DNA from: CAZCWM01 sp964622625
GTDB lineage: Bacteria; Planctomycetota; Phycisphaerae; Phycisphaerales; Phycisphaeraceae
Direction: 5' to 3'
DNA length: 7,777 nucleotides
Assembly: GCA_964622625.1 (NCBI GenBank)
Contig: CAZUUQ010000115.1
Span: 1-7,777 of the forward strand
Shown here piece by piece: positions 1 to 5,419 of this stretch (the stretch's first letter is position 1; each line of letters begins with the position of its first letter). A program made the position numbers and the translations under genes. The notes below the pieces were generated by a model. That model did no database searches. It was not told the DNA's origin and saw only the letters and a program-made list of their open reading frames with translations.

Positions 1-18
1 GGGGGCGAATGCGGTCAA

Positions 19-91
19 AGCCACCGGCCGGAATCGAACCGGCAACCTGCGCATTACAAATGCGCTGCTCTGCCAATTGAGCTACGGTGGC
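19..91 (-). tRNA. tRNA-Thr (anticodon UGU)
   Basis: Read on the minus strand this folds as a complete cloverleaf. The acceptor stem is GCCACCG pairing with CGGTGGC, the D arm uses GCTC/GAGC, and the anticodon stem GCGCA/TGCGC encloses the loop TTTGTAA, giving anticodon TGT (codon ACA, Thr). The T arm is GCCGG/CCGGC around TTCGATT. The discriminator base is T at position 19, and the 3' CCA is not encoded, so it must be added after transcription. It is the downstream member of a tandem pair with tRNA-Thr(CGU), probably in one transcript. Confidence 0.97.
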
Positions 92-103
92 GCGGGCGTG
101 GAC

Positions 104-140
104 TTTGACGATCGGCGCTGGCGACTACCGATCTGTCAAA
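104..140 (-). other. inter-tRNA hairpin (12-bp stem with one bulge)
   Basis: Positions 104-109 (TTTGAC) pair with 135-140 (GTCAAA), and 110-115 (GATCGG) pair with 128-133 (CCGATC). One base is bulged at 134 and the loop is 12 nt (116-127). On the tRNA strand the hairpin begins at the discriminator base of tRNA-Thr(CGU) and fills most of the 48-nt spacer before tRNA-Thr(UGU). No T-run follows, so it does not look like an intrinsic terminator. A role in tRNA 3'-end processing is inference. Confidence 0.5.
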
Positions 141-211
141 GCCACCTGTGGGATTCGAACCCACGGCCTGTGCTTTACGAAAGCACTGCTCTACCGCTGA
201 GCTAAGGTGGC
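140..211 (-). tRNA. tRNA-Thr (anticodon CGU)
   Basis: On the minus strand the acceptor stem is GCCACCT pairing with AGGTGGC. The D arm uses GCTC/GAGC, the anticodon stem GTGCT/AGCAC encloses TTCGTAA, giving anticodon CGT (codon ACG, Thr), and the T arm is GTGGG/CCCAC around TTCGAAT. The discriminator is T and CCA is not encoded. It is the promoter-proximal member of the threonine tRNA pair. Together with tRNA-Thr(UGU) it would cover ACA and ACG codons. ACG is common in the GC-rich genes of this window. Confidence 0.97.
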
Positions 212-239
212 GGCGCGGCCAAGCCGCGATGATCCATGG

Positions 240-260
240 GGTCGGCCAGTAGGTCGGCCA
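240..260. repeat. two 9-bp direct repeats GGTCGGCCA
   Basis: GGTCGGCCA occurs at 240-248 and again at 252-260, a 12-bp period. A related TTCGGCCA lies at 291-298, and a 6-bp hairpin CGGGCG-GGA-CGCCCG lies at 276-290. All sit between the tRNA pair and its candidate promoter, in the 273-bp gap before the CHASE2 gene. They could be protein-binding sites or GC-rich coincidence. The sequence does not decide this. Confidence 0.3.
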
Positions 261-297
261 TCCGGGCCGACGCGGCGGGCGGGACGCCCGTTCGGCC

Positions 298-326
298 AGC
301 ATAAATCCATCCCGATGCAATGTCCG
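298..326 (-). promoter_or_regulatory. candidate sigma-70-type promoter for the tRNA-Thr pair
   Basis: On the minus strand CGGACA (321-326, 4 of 6 matches to TTGACA) is separated by exactly 17 nt from TATGCT (298-303, 4 of 6 matches to TATAAT). A GC-rich stretch follows, as is usual in stable-RNA promoters. It would start transcription about 80 nt before tRNA-Thr(CGU). The match is by eye and neither box is perfect. Confidence 0.35.
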
Positions 327-474
327 CATCGGCGGTACGTCCAACCCCCGACTCGTGTCATGTACCGTCGGGCGTTAAGCTTGTGCAGGTTAGTCGCGTG
401 GGCCGCAAGCGTCAATGCGCACAACTGGTAGCGCGGCCATCCCGGTCGGCATGACAGGACGCCCGTCCCTGCAT

Positions 475-478
475 GGAG
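475..478 (+). promoter_or_regulatory. ribosome binding site that favours GTG485
   Basis: GGAG lies 6 nt before GTG485. The in-frame ATG473 overlaps this motif and has only AGGA at 456-459, about 13 nt away, which is too far for a good site. This decides the start chosen for the CHASE2 gene. Confidence 0.55.
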
Positions 479-484
479 CTGAGC

Positions 485-2611
485 GTGAAGCGACTGGATA
501 ACCAGGGCTTGTGTTGCGGGCTGACCGCCACGGTGGCGGCGGGGCTGCTGGCGGTGACCCCATGGCTGTCGGGCCTGGAGGCGCCGTTGCTGCGGCCGCG
601 GACGGGTATGGCGCGAATGGTGCCGACCCCGGCCGATGGACGGCTGGTGCATCTTGTGCATGACGGACCAGCCGACGGATTGGTGGGCCAATCGGTCTGG
701 GCCGAGTTGTTGCAGACGCTGGGCGAAGCCGGCGCGAACAGTATTGGATTGGACGTCGACTGGGCGGCGTCGCTCAAAGATGGCATCGATGCGGAGAACA
801 TCGAGGAGACGGGCCCGTCGGCGTGGCTGGACGGCCGGCTGCCGCTGGCGGCACTGGCGACGGTGACGCTGCGGCAGCGAGACGTGTCGGTGCACGTGGC
901 GTATGGCGTGGCCCGAATGCAGCCAACGGCTGTGCTGGTGTGGCAGGGGGCAGCGGCGGTGCGGCAGTCGCGGTCGGACGCTGCTGAAGCGCTGGAGGCG
1001 GAGGTGTTTCATCGGCTCACGCAGCCCGTGGGCGGCGGCGAAGCGGGGATCGAACCGCGTTTCGTGGCCGAGATCGTGGACAGCCCGCCGGTGGCGATGA
1101 TGCTCGGGTCGGCCAAGCCGGCCGCGGCGGTGCGGCCGCGCGAATGCCGGGTTCCGTTCACATCGCAGCCGGTGCGACCCATGGCGGCGCAGCCGCTGGT
1201 GCTCGGGGTTCAGGGGCGTGTTCTGCCGCACCTGGGCCTGGCGCTGGCGGCCGACTTGCTGGAAATCGACCCGCTGCGCCTGACGGCCGCGAACCGGCGC
1301 GTGGTTGTGGGGCAGCGAATCGCACCCGTGCAGCCGATACCGCTGACCTCGCTGCGGGAAGGCACGGGATGGGATGTCGAAGCATTGCGACGGATAGTGG
1401 ATGGCAAGGCGGTGCTCCTGACGCAGTCGGAGCGGGGGTCGGATGTGGCAGCCGTATTCACGGGGGTGATGGCGGGCAGCCTGCATCGTCTGGCGCCGTG
1501 GTGGCTGACGCCGGCGGCGACGGTGGCCGCTGGTCTGCTGATAACGATCGTGTTGGCGCTGCGATGTCGACGGCGCGGATGGTTGCTGGTGTTGTTGGCG
1601 GCGACCATGGTGATCGGCTGGGGCGCGGGCTCTCTGGCCCTGGGGTGGTACGCGCCATTGGGGCCGCTGCTGGCGGTGGCGATCCTGGGGCCGGCGTTGT
1701 GGGGCGCCACAAAGGCTGCCGGCGGCGCTATCGGCTGGTGCGGGCAGCGCGTGCGGGCGGCCGGTGCGGCCAAGGGTGGCGATGTCAGCCGCGCGCTGGA
1801 GGCGGTGGTGCTCACCGCCTGGCCGCACGGTCTGGAGCTGATGGGTCAGCGGCTGCACGCGTCGGCTGCGGAACGGGGTGCGCCAGAGGCGATCGACCTC
1901 CTGACGGATCTGAGCGGGGCGATGCGGCCGGCGGTGGCCGCGGCCGAGCCATTGGACGCGGCCTGGCGCGACGGTTCGGTGCGCTGTGTGTTTGACGCCG
2001 ACGGCGATGCGGCGAAGGCGGCCCAGCGGGCCGCGGGCCTGGCGGTGCGGATGCAGGATTTGGCACGTGCGTTTCGCCGGCGGGTGGAGCGGCGGCTGGG
2101 CGAGCCGGCGGGCGCCAAGCCGGGCGCGGGTGTGTCATGGCATGTGGGTCTGGCCGGGGGATCGACGCAGGTGGGGCCGGCACTGGCGGCGGAGAGCGGA
2201 GCGACGGCCGCCGTGGGTGGCCCGATCGAAGCGGCGTGGCGTCTGGCGTCGGGGGCCTGGCGGCTGGGGCTGGCGGTGCTGGCTGACGAGTGGACACGCG
2301 GGCAGGCGGGGGCCATGTACCTCACGAGGCCGATCGGACTCGTACGCCTCCACGTGGGACGCGAGCCGGCGATGGTGTGGGAATTGCTCGGGGAATCCAA
2401 CCGCATCAGTGCCGTGCAGCGGCAGCAGGCCCAGATTGCCGGCGAGATGGTGCAGATGTTTGCCCGGCGGGAATTCGATGCGGCGATGCAGCGTGTTGAA
2501 GCGCTGGCCGCCCTGGACGGGCGCGATCCCCTGCCGGGCCTTTACCGGCGTCTGATCCACCAGCGCAGCGGGCAGAAGGCCGAGGATTTCGACGCGACGC
2601 TGCCGATCTGA
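485..2611 (+). CDS. CHASE2 sensor membrane protein with degenerate class III cyclase-like domain
   Basis: The product is 708 aa from GTG485, or 712 aa from ATG473; GTG485 is preferred because GGAG sits 6 nt upstream. An N-terminal membrane anchor spans residues 10-32. The extracytoplasmic part has CHASE2 hallmarks: a VWAELLQTLGEAGA-IGLDVDW segment (about 72-93) and a late GKAVLLTQSERGSD segment (about 307-320). Three transmembrane helices follow (about 340-359, 365-386, 387-407). The cytoplasmic domain (about 434-636) keeps the outline of an adenylate/guanylate cyclase, with VRCVF and RAAGLAVRMQDL segments, a GGPIEAAWRL counterpart of the usual GDTVNLAARL, and a closing VWELLGE. The first metal aspartate of the FADIRGFT motif appears to be Ala445, and the catalytic Asn is Glu582; Arg586 survives. 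A TPR-like tail (FARREFDAAMQRVEALAALDGRDP) matches the end of many CHASE2 cyclases. Family knowledge gives ligand sensing across the membrane and cAMP synthesis. I infer that this copy senses but does not make cAMP. Codons favour G at third positions, unlike the C-favouring chemotaxis genes. Confidence 0.8.
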   Translation: MKRLDNQGLCCGLTATVAAGLLAVTPWLSGLEAPLLRPRTGMARMVPTPADGRLVHLVHDGPADGLVGQSVWAELLQTLGEAGANSIGLDVDWAASLKDGIDAENIEETGPSAWLDGRLPLAALATVTLRQRDVSVHVAYGVARMQPTAVLVWQGAAAVRQSRSDAAEALEAEVFHRLTQPVGGGEAGIEPRFVAEIVDSPPVAMMLGSAKPAAAVRPRECRVPFTSQPVRPMAAQPLVLGVQGRVLPHLGLALAADLLEIDPLRLTAANRRVVVGQRIAPVQPIPLTSLREGTGWDVEALRRIVDGKAVLLTQSERGSDVAAVFTGVMAGSLHRLAPWWLTPAATVAAGLLITIVLALRCRRRGWLLVLLAATMVIGWGAGSLALGWYAPLGPLLAVAILGPALWGATKAAGGAIGWCGQRVRAAGAAKGGDVSRALEAVVLTAWPHGLELMGQRLHASAAERGAPEAIDLLTDLSGAMRPAVAAAEPLDAAWRDGSVRCVFDADGDAAKAAQRAAGLAVRMQDLARAFRRRVERRLGEPAGAKPGAGVSWHVGLAGGSTQVGPALAAESGATAAVGGPIEAAWRLASGAWRLGLAVLADEWTRGQAGAMYLTRPIGLVRLHVGREPAMVWELLGESNRISAVQRQQAQIAGEMVQMFARREFDAAMQRVEALAALDGRDPLPGLYRRLIHQRSGQKAEDFDATLPI

Positions 2612-2619
2612 GCATGCGG

Positions 2620-2636
2620 CCGCCCTTCTTCGGCGG
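2620..2636. terminator. short GC hairpin between convergent genes
   Basis: CCGCC (2620-2624) pairs with GGCGG (2632-2636) around a 7-nt loop CTTCTTC, in the 27-bp gap between the stop codons of the CHASE2 and adenylate kinase genes. It could act on both strands, but there is no T-tract on either side and the stem is only 5 bp. It is a weak candidate. Confidence 0.2.
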
Positions 2637-2638
2637 GC

Positions 2639-3256
2639 TCACAGGGCGGGGTCGACAAAGTGCCTGTCCTGGAGCGGGGCCAGGTGGTCGAGGATGCGCA
2701 TCAGCACCGTGGCCGGCGAGCCGATGGAATCGACCGCGTAGATCAGGCGGCTGGGGTAGAAATCGAGGACGGGTCGTGTTTCCTTTTCATAGATGCCCCA
2801 GCGGCGGCGGATGACTCTCTCGTCCGCGTCGTCGATTCGGTTTTCCTTCAGGGCGCGCTTCCGCAGGCGCTCGAACATCGCGTTTTCATCGGTACAGGTC
2901 AGATGCACGATTGTGAGCACGCGCACGTGTTTTTCGAGCAGTTCGGCCTGGCGCACCGTGCGGGGGATGCCGTCGAGCACCAGCAACTGCTTGGTGGGCT
3001 TGTACTCGCCGATGATGTGGCGGGCCTTGATGTTCTGGACCCACAACTCGACGGTCAGGTCGTCGGGCACCAGTTCACCGCGGGAGCTGTACTCATAGAT
3101 CTTGCGGCCCAGGTCGCTGGTGATGTCGATGGAGCGGAAGACGTCGCCGCAACTGTAATGGTGGAACCCCGGGATGGTGCTGAGGATCTTGCCCTGGGTG
3201 CCCTTGCCGGCTCCTGGGGCGCCAAGCAGGAGGATGGATTTGTATTTTTCAGTCAT
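2639..3256 (-). CDS. adk: adenylate kinase (nucleoside monophosphate kinase), short-LID type
   Basis: This 205-aa cytoplasmic enzyme should convert AMP plus ATP to two ADP. The P-loop GAPGAGKGT is at residues 12-20. The AMP-binding SCGDVFR is at 35-41, where most relatives have STGDMLR, so Thr is Cys36. The DGIPRT motif is at 95-100, usually DGFPRT. The LID region is short (about 134-141), with no zinc-binding cysteines. It runs into NRIDDADERVIRRRW, which carries the arginines expected to contact phosphates, and then ETRPVLDFY. The start ATG3256 is the only one that leaves the P-loop intact. Its Shine-Dalgarno is weak (GGCGG, 9 nt upstream). It lies 84 bp downstream of nuoA on the same strand, so co-transcription is possible. 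The two motif substitutions leave open a paralogue with different NMP preference. Confidence 0.85.
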   Translation of the reverse strand: MTEKYKSILLLGAPGAGKGTQGKILSTIPGFHHYSCGDVFRSIDITSDLGRKIYEYSSRGELVPDDLTVELWVQNIKARHIIGEYKPTKQLLVLDGIPRTVRQAELLEKHVRVLTIVHLTCTDENAMFERLRKRALKENRIDDADERVIRRRWGIYEKETRPVLDFYPSRLIYAVDSIGSPATVLMRILDHLAPLQDRHFVDPAL

Positions 3257-3304
3257 GACAAACAGCCGCCATTAAAAAGACTTGACAAGATATACTGGCA
3301 CATG

Positions 3305-3327
3305 CCGCCGCCGACATCATGCGGCGG
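3305..3327 (-). other. 7-bp GC hairpin between nuoA and the adenylate kinase gene
   Basis: CCGCCGC (3305-3311) is a perfect inverted match to GCGGCGG (3321-3327), with a 9-nt loop. In the nuoA-to-adk direction it follows the nuoA stop by 13 nt. The nearest T-run on that strand is about 25 nt further on, too far for a standard intrinsic terminator. It may be an attenuator or an RNA-processing or stability element separating expression of the two genes. Confidence 0.35.
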
Positions 3328-3340
3328 TCCTGCGTGTTTT

Positions 3341-3793
3341 TCAGATCGCTCCGCTCTCCTCGAGCGCTTGGGGATCCCGCCGCGCTATCGCCGCCATGTC
3401 CGCACGGCCATGGGCTTTGACCGACGTGTTGACGTTCGAGCGGACCCACTCGAGGCTGCCCGAATACCACTCATAGGCATATCCCAGCACCACGATCGCC
3501 AGGAAAGGGAAGCCCAAAGCCACCGCAGGACCAGGGAACTCGCGGAAGGACACCGCCCACGGGTACATCAAAGCCACCTCGACATCGAAAACCAGATAGA
3601 ACAGGGCCACGATGTAGAACCGCAGGTCAAACTGTACCCAACTGCTGCCGATGGTCGGCTCGCCGCACTCATAGATGGCCAGCTTGTCGGCCGAGGGCAG
3701 GCTCGGTCTTACCAGCTTGCCCACCAGAAGGTTGAGCACGACGAAACCCAGGCCGAAGCACAGAAACACTGCAATTGAAAGAATCGGTCCCAT
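3341..3793 (-). CDS. nuoA: NADH-quinone oxidoreductase subunit A (NuoA)
   Basis: This 150-aa membrane subunit belongs to respiratory complex I, which passes electrons from NADH to quinone and pumps protons; NuoA corresponds to mitochondrial ND3. Three transmembrane helices are visible at about residues 3-25, 60-80 and 90-109. The conserved loop carries YECGEP (41-46, with the ND3-type Cys43) and FDLRFY (55-60). The second helix holds the conserved acidic pair Asp70 and Glu72 in FDVEVALMYPWA. Length is normal for the family. ATG3793 has AGGA 7 nt upstream (3801-3804). nuoA usually opens the nuo operon and is followed by nuoB, but here the next gene is an adenylate kinase and no other nuo gene lies in the window. 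The rest of complex I must be encoded elsewhere if this subunit is functional. Confidence 0.95.
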   Translation of the reverse strand: MGPILSIAVFLCFGLGFVVLNLLVGKLVRPSLPSADKLAIYECGEPTIGSSWVQFDLRFYIVALFYLVFDVEVALMYPWAVSFREFPGPAVALGFPFLAIVVLGYAYEWYSGSLEWVRSNVNTSVKAHGRADMAAIARRDPQALEESGAI

Positions 3794-4123
3794 GCTTCAT
3801 TCCTGCCGGATGGCTTGAGTCGGACGACGCCGCAGCGGCTGGCATCTTAAGGCGGCGCTGTATCAGGGGCAACGCAAGGGGCAGCGCAGTGCCGCGGAAC
3901 CTAAAACCAGGCATCACGCCCCCTAAACCGAAAATGCCCCGAAGTACGGCAGATGCACTTGAATCCGTACCAAATCGGTGCTATTAATGTCCCGCAGCGT
4001 GTGCGCGAAGCCCGCAGCTGGCCGGCGGCCGCGCCGTACAAGTGCCGTATTGGGTCGCTGCGAAATCAATTACCTAAGGCGCCGTAACGCGGCCGCCGTA
4101 ATGACCGTTGGAGTGCAACAGCC
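3794..4123. other. divergent intergenic region between nuoA and the Fe-S carrier gene
   Basis: These 330 bp hold no convincing gene. They contain the nuoA Shine-Dalgarno (3801-3804, minus strand), a candidate plus-strand promoter at 3959-3987, and the Shine-Dalgarno of the Fe-S carrier (GGAG at 4110-4113, 10 nt before ATG4124). The stretch around 3900-3990 is visibly less GC-rich than the rest, which fits a promoter region. I found no clear minus-strand promoter for nuoA. Confidence 0.6.
3959..3987 (+). promoter_or_regulatory. candidate sigma-70-type promoter for the Fe-S carrier gene
   Basis: TTGAAT (3959-3964) and TATTAA (3982-3987) are separated by exactly 17 nt, each matching the housekeeping consensus at 4 of 6 positions. 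It lies in the AT-richer part of the divergent region. Transcription would begin near 3994, leaving a leader of about 130 nt before ATG4124. Confidence 0.4.
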
Positions 4124-4456
4124 ATGGCCATTGAACTGAGCGAAACCGCAGCCCGCGAGATAAGCACCATCATCGAGCAGCAGAAGCTCGACAAGCAGAA
4201 AATCCGCCTGCGCGTGGGCGTCAAAGGCGGCGGCTGCTCGGGCTTCAGCTACCTGCTGGACCTGACCGAAGAGCAGCGAGACAGCGACGAGGTGTTTGAC
4301 CAGCACGGGGTGCAGGTGGTGTGCGATCCCAAGAGTTACCTGTACCTGAACGGCGTGAAGATCGACTTCCGCGACGAAGTGATGGGCCGCGGGTTCGTGT
4401 TCAACAATCCCAATGCCACGAGCAGTTGCGGTTGCGGCCACTCGTTCAGCGCCTAG
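4124..4456 (+). CDS. A-type iron-sulfur carrier protein (IscA/ErpA/SufA family)
   Basis: This 110-aa cytoplasmic protein is a complete HesB/IscA-like domain. Members carry Fe-S clusters from the assembly scaffold to apo-enzymes. The three cluster-ligand cysteines are in the expected places: Cys38 in GGGCSGFSY and Cys102 and Cys104 in SSCGCGHSF. An extra Cys67 is not part of the family signature. The NPNATSSCGCG stretch slightly favours the ErpA-like branch, but the exact subfamily cannot be settled by eye. ATG4124 has GGAG 10 nt upstream. No scaffold, desulfurase or regulator gene of an isc or suf operon is adjacent, so it is a stand-alone carrier. It is divergent from nuoA. ErpA is known to be needed for complex I maturation in Escherichia coli, so a functional link to the neighbour is possible. 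Confidence 0.93.
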   Translation: MAIELSETAAREISTIIEQQKLDKQKIRLRVGVKGGGCSGFSYLLDLTEEQRDSDEVFDQHGVQVVCDPKSYLYLNGVKIDFRDEVMGRGFVFNNPNATSSCGCGHSFSA

Positions 4457-4585
4457 TCCGCCACCGCGCCGCCGCTGCTCTATGCGACGCGCGCCGGCCT
4501 GTGCCGACGGGTTGTGGTTTTGCGGCTATCGGACTTATCCAGGCTCCTTCGCGCGGGATATACATCCATTTGCGGCGCTGTGACC

Positions 4586-4613
4586 TAAAGGCACACCGCC
4601 GTGTCTCCGATCC
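4586..4613 (+). promoter_or_regulatory. candidate sigma-28 (FliA-type) promoter for the chemotaxis cluster
   Basis: TAAA (4586-4589) is followed after 16 nt by TCCGATCC (4606-4613). The known flagellar sigma-28 consensus is TAAA, 15 nt, GCCGATAA. The CCGAT core is intact and spacing is one base long, but the last two positions and the first do not match. Its position in the gap before cheW supports the reading. It would give a leader of roughly 160 nt. Confidence 0.35.
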
Positions 4614-4766
4614 TCTGAAAATGCAGGGCTGTGCGCAACCGCCCGGGTGACCCCAATCAGCCCTGTCGCGCGACGACCGGCAACCGCGCAGGCTGCCGCG
4701 GTATGTCGCCGCGCGCACGCATCGGTCCGGGGTGTCTTACCGCGTACACCCGCCGCGTCCCCGTTC

Positions 4767-4771
4767 AGGAG
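4767..4771 (+). promoter_or_regulatory. cheW Shine-Dalgarno that sets the start at ATG4780
   Basis: AGGAG lies 8 nt before ATG4780. The longer in-frame start, GTG4732, has no comparable site and would add a Pro/Arg-rich stretch not typical of CheW. Confidence 0.75.
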
Positions 4772-4779
4772 TCGACACC

Positions 4780-5337
4780 ATGCCCGCAGCCCCATCGACG
4801 GCATCGAACATGGCGACCACATCCGCCCAGGCGGGCGGCACCGTTTCGCGCCAGGGCGACGGCCAGTTGCTGCATCTGGTGAGCTTCATGGTCGGCCCCG
4901 AGGCGTTCGCCCTGCCCATCCTCAGCGTGCAGGAAATCAACCGCACGATGCAGATCACGCGCGTGCCGCAGAGTCCGCCCTTCATCGAGGGTGTGATCAA
5001 CCTGCGCGGCAAGATCGTCCCGGTGATGGATCTGCGTCGGCGTTTCGGCCTGGAACAGGTGGGCGACCCCAACGATGAGCGGATCATCGTCGTGGAAGTC
5101 CGCTCGCGCGTGATCGCGTTCATCGTCGATCATGTCACCGAGGTGCTACGGATCAACGCCGACATTGTCGAACCGCCCGCGGCGATGGTGCGCGGCGTGG
5201 ACAGCGATTGCGTGCAGGGCGTGGGCAAGATGCAGGACCGCCTGCTGATCCTGCTGGACCTGGATGGCCTGTTCAGCAATGCGGAGATGGAACAGCTTGA
5301 CGATGCAACGCGTTCGGCAAGAAAACTGGCGGCTTGA
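4780..5337 (+). CDS. cheW: chemotaxis coupling protein CheW
   Basis: This 185-aa cytoplasmic adaptor joins methyl-accepting receptors to the kinase CheA in signalling arrays. After a variable N-terminus of about 28 residues, rich in Ala, Ser and Thr, the CheW domain runs from about 29 to 168. It shows LVSFMVGPEAFALPILSVQE (33-52), the family hallmark GVINLRGKIVPVMDLRRRFG (71-90, with the receptor/CheA-contacting NLRG loop), and the late VGKMQDRLLILLDLDGLF (148-165). The start is fixed by AGGAG 8 nt upstream. cheR follows after 82 bp on the same strand, and a fapA-like gene lies beyond it, so this is the first visible gene of a chemotaxis operon. A sigma-28-like promoter candidate lies about 170 bp upstream. 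CheV is excluded, since no receiver domain is attached. Confidence 0.95.
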   Translation: MPAAPSTASNMATTSAQAGGTVSRQGDGQLLHLVSFMVGPEAFALPILSVQEINRTMQITRVPQSPPFIEGVINLRGKIVPVMDLRRRFGLEQVGDPNDERIIVVEVRSRVIAFIVDHVTEVLRINADIVEPPAAMVRGVDSDCVQGVGKMQDRLLILLDLDGLFSNAEMEQLDDATRSARKLAA

Positions 5338-5419
5338 GCGGCCGCACGGCGCGCAGCGGGATGGCTTGGAGAGCGGGCCCGTGGGCTGGTCCGGGATCGG
5401 CAGCAGGAGTTGAAGCCGC

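Larger units (their letters stand above)
4457..4779. other. intergenic leader upstream of cheW
   Basis: These 323 bp hold no supported gene. Open frames crossing them lack protein-like composition and good ribosome sites. The sequence contains a sigma-28-like promoter candidate at 4586-4613 and the cheW Shine-Dalgarno at 4767-4771. Between them lies a GC-rich leader of about 150 nt with only small local hairpins, such as CGCGG/CCGCG near 4699-4715. I saw no clear terminator for the Fe-S carrier gene. Confidence 0.6.

Noticed and set aside
19..211. Tandem tRNA genes as an integration (att) site
   Set aside because: No integrase gene, and no direct repeat of a tRNA 3' end was noted elsewhere in the window. 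The GGTGGCTTTGAC junction shared by the two tRNAs is explained by tRNA duplication.
191..1858. Long minus-strand open frame of 555 codons opposite the CHASE2 gene
   Set aside because: It is rich in Arg, His, Gln and Pro with no domain, overlaps tRNA-Thr(CGU), and is opposite a recognisable membrane sensor. This is typical antisense openness in GC-rich DNA.
1144..1995. Plus-strand 283-codon frame inside the CHASE2 gene, considered as evidence of a frameshift
   Set aside because: The CHASE2 frame continues through this region with transmembrane helices and the cyclase-like domain. The alternative frame is Gly/Ala/Arg-rich and featureless.
3282..3296. TTGACA and TATACT on the plus strand near 3282-3296 as a promoter
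   Set aside because: The boxes are only 3 nt apart. Neither has a partner at 16-18 nt, and transcription would run antisense into nuoA.
2660..3778. Plus-strand open frame of 372 codons spanning adk and nuoA
   Set aside because: It is fully antisense to two clearly homologous genes, and its composition mirrors them. No independent domain, and no good ribosome site was noted.
4494..4511. Small hairpin after the Fe-S carrier gene as its terminator
   Set aside because: The stem is about 4 bp (CGGC/GCCG) and no proper T-tract follows, so it is no better than chance in this GC-rich sequence.
4732..4779. GTG4732 as the start of cheW
   Set aside because: No good Shine-Dalgarno at that start, while ATG4780 has AGGAG at 8 nt spacing. 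The extra 16 residues are not CheW-like.
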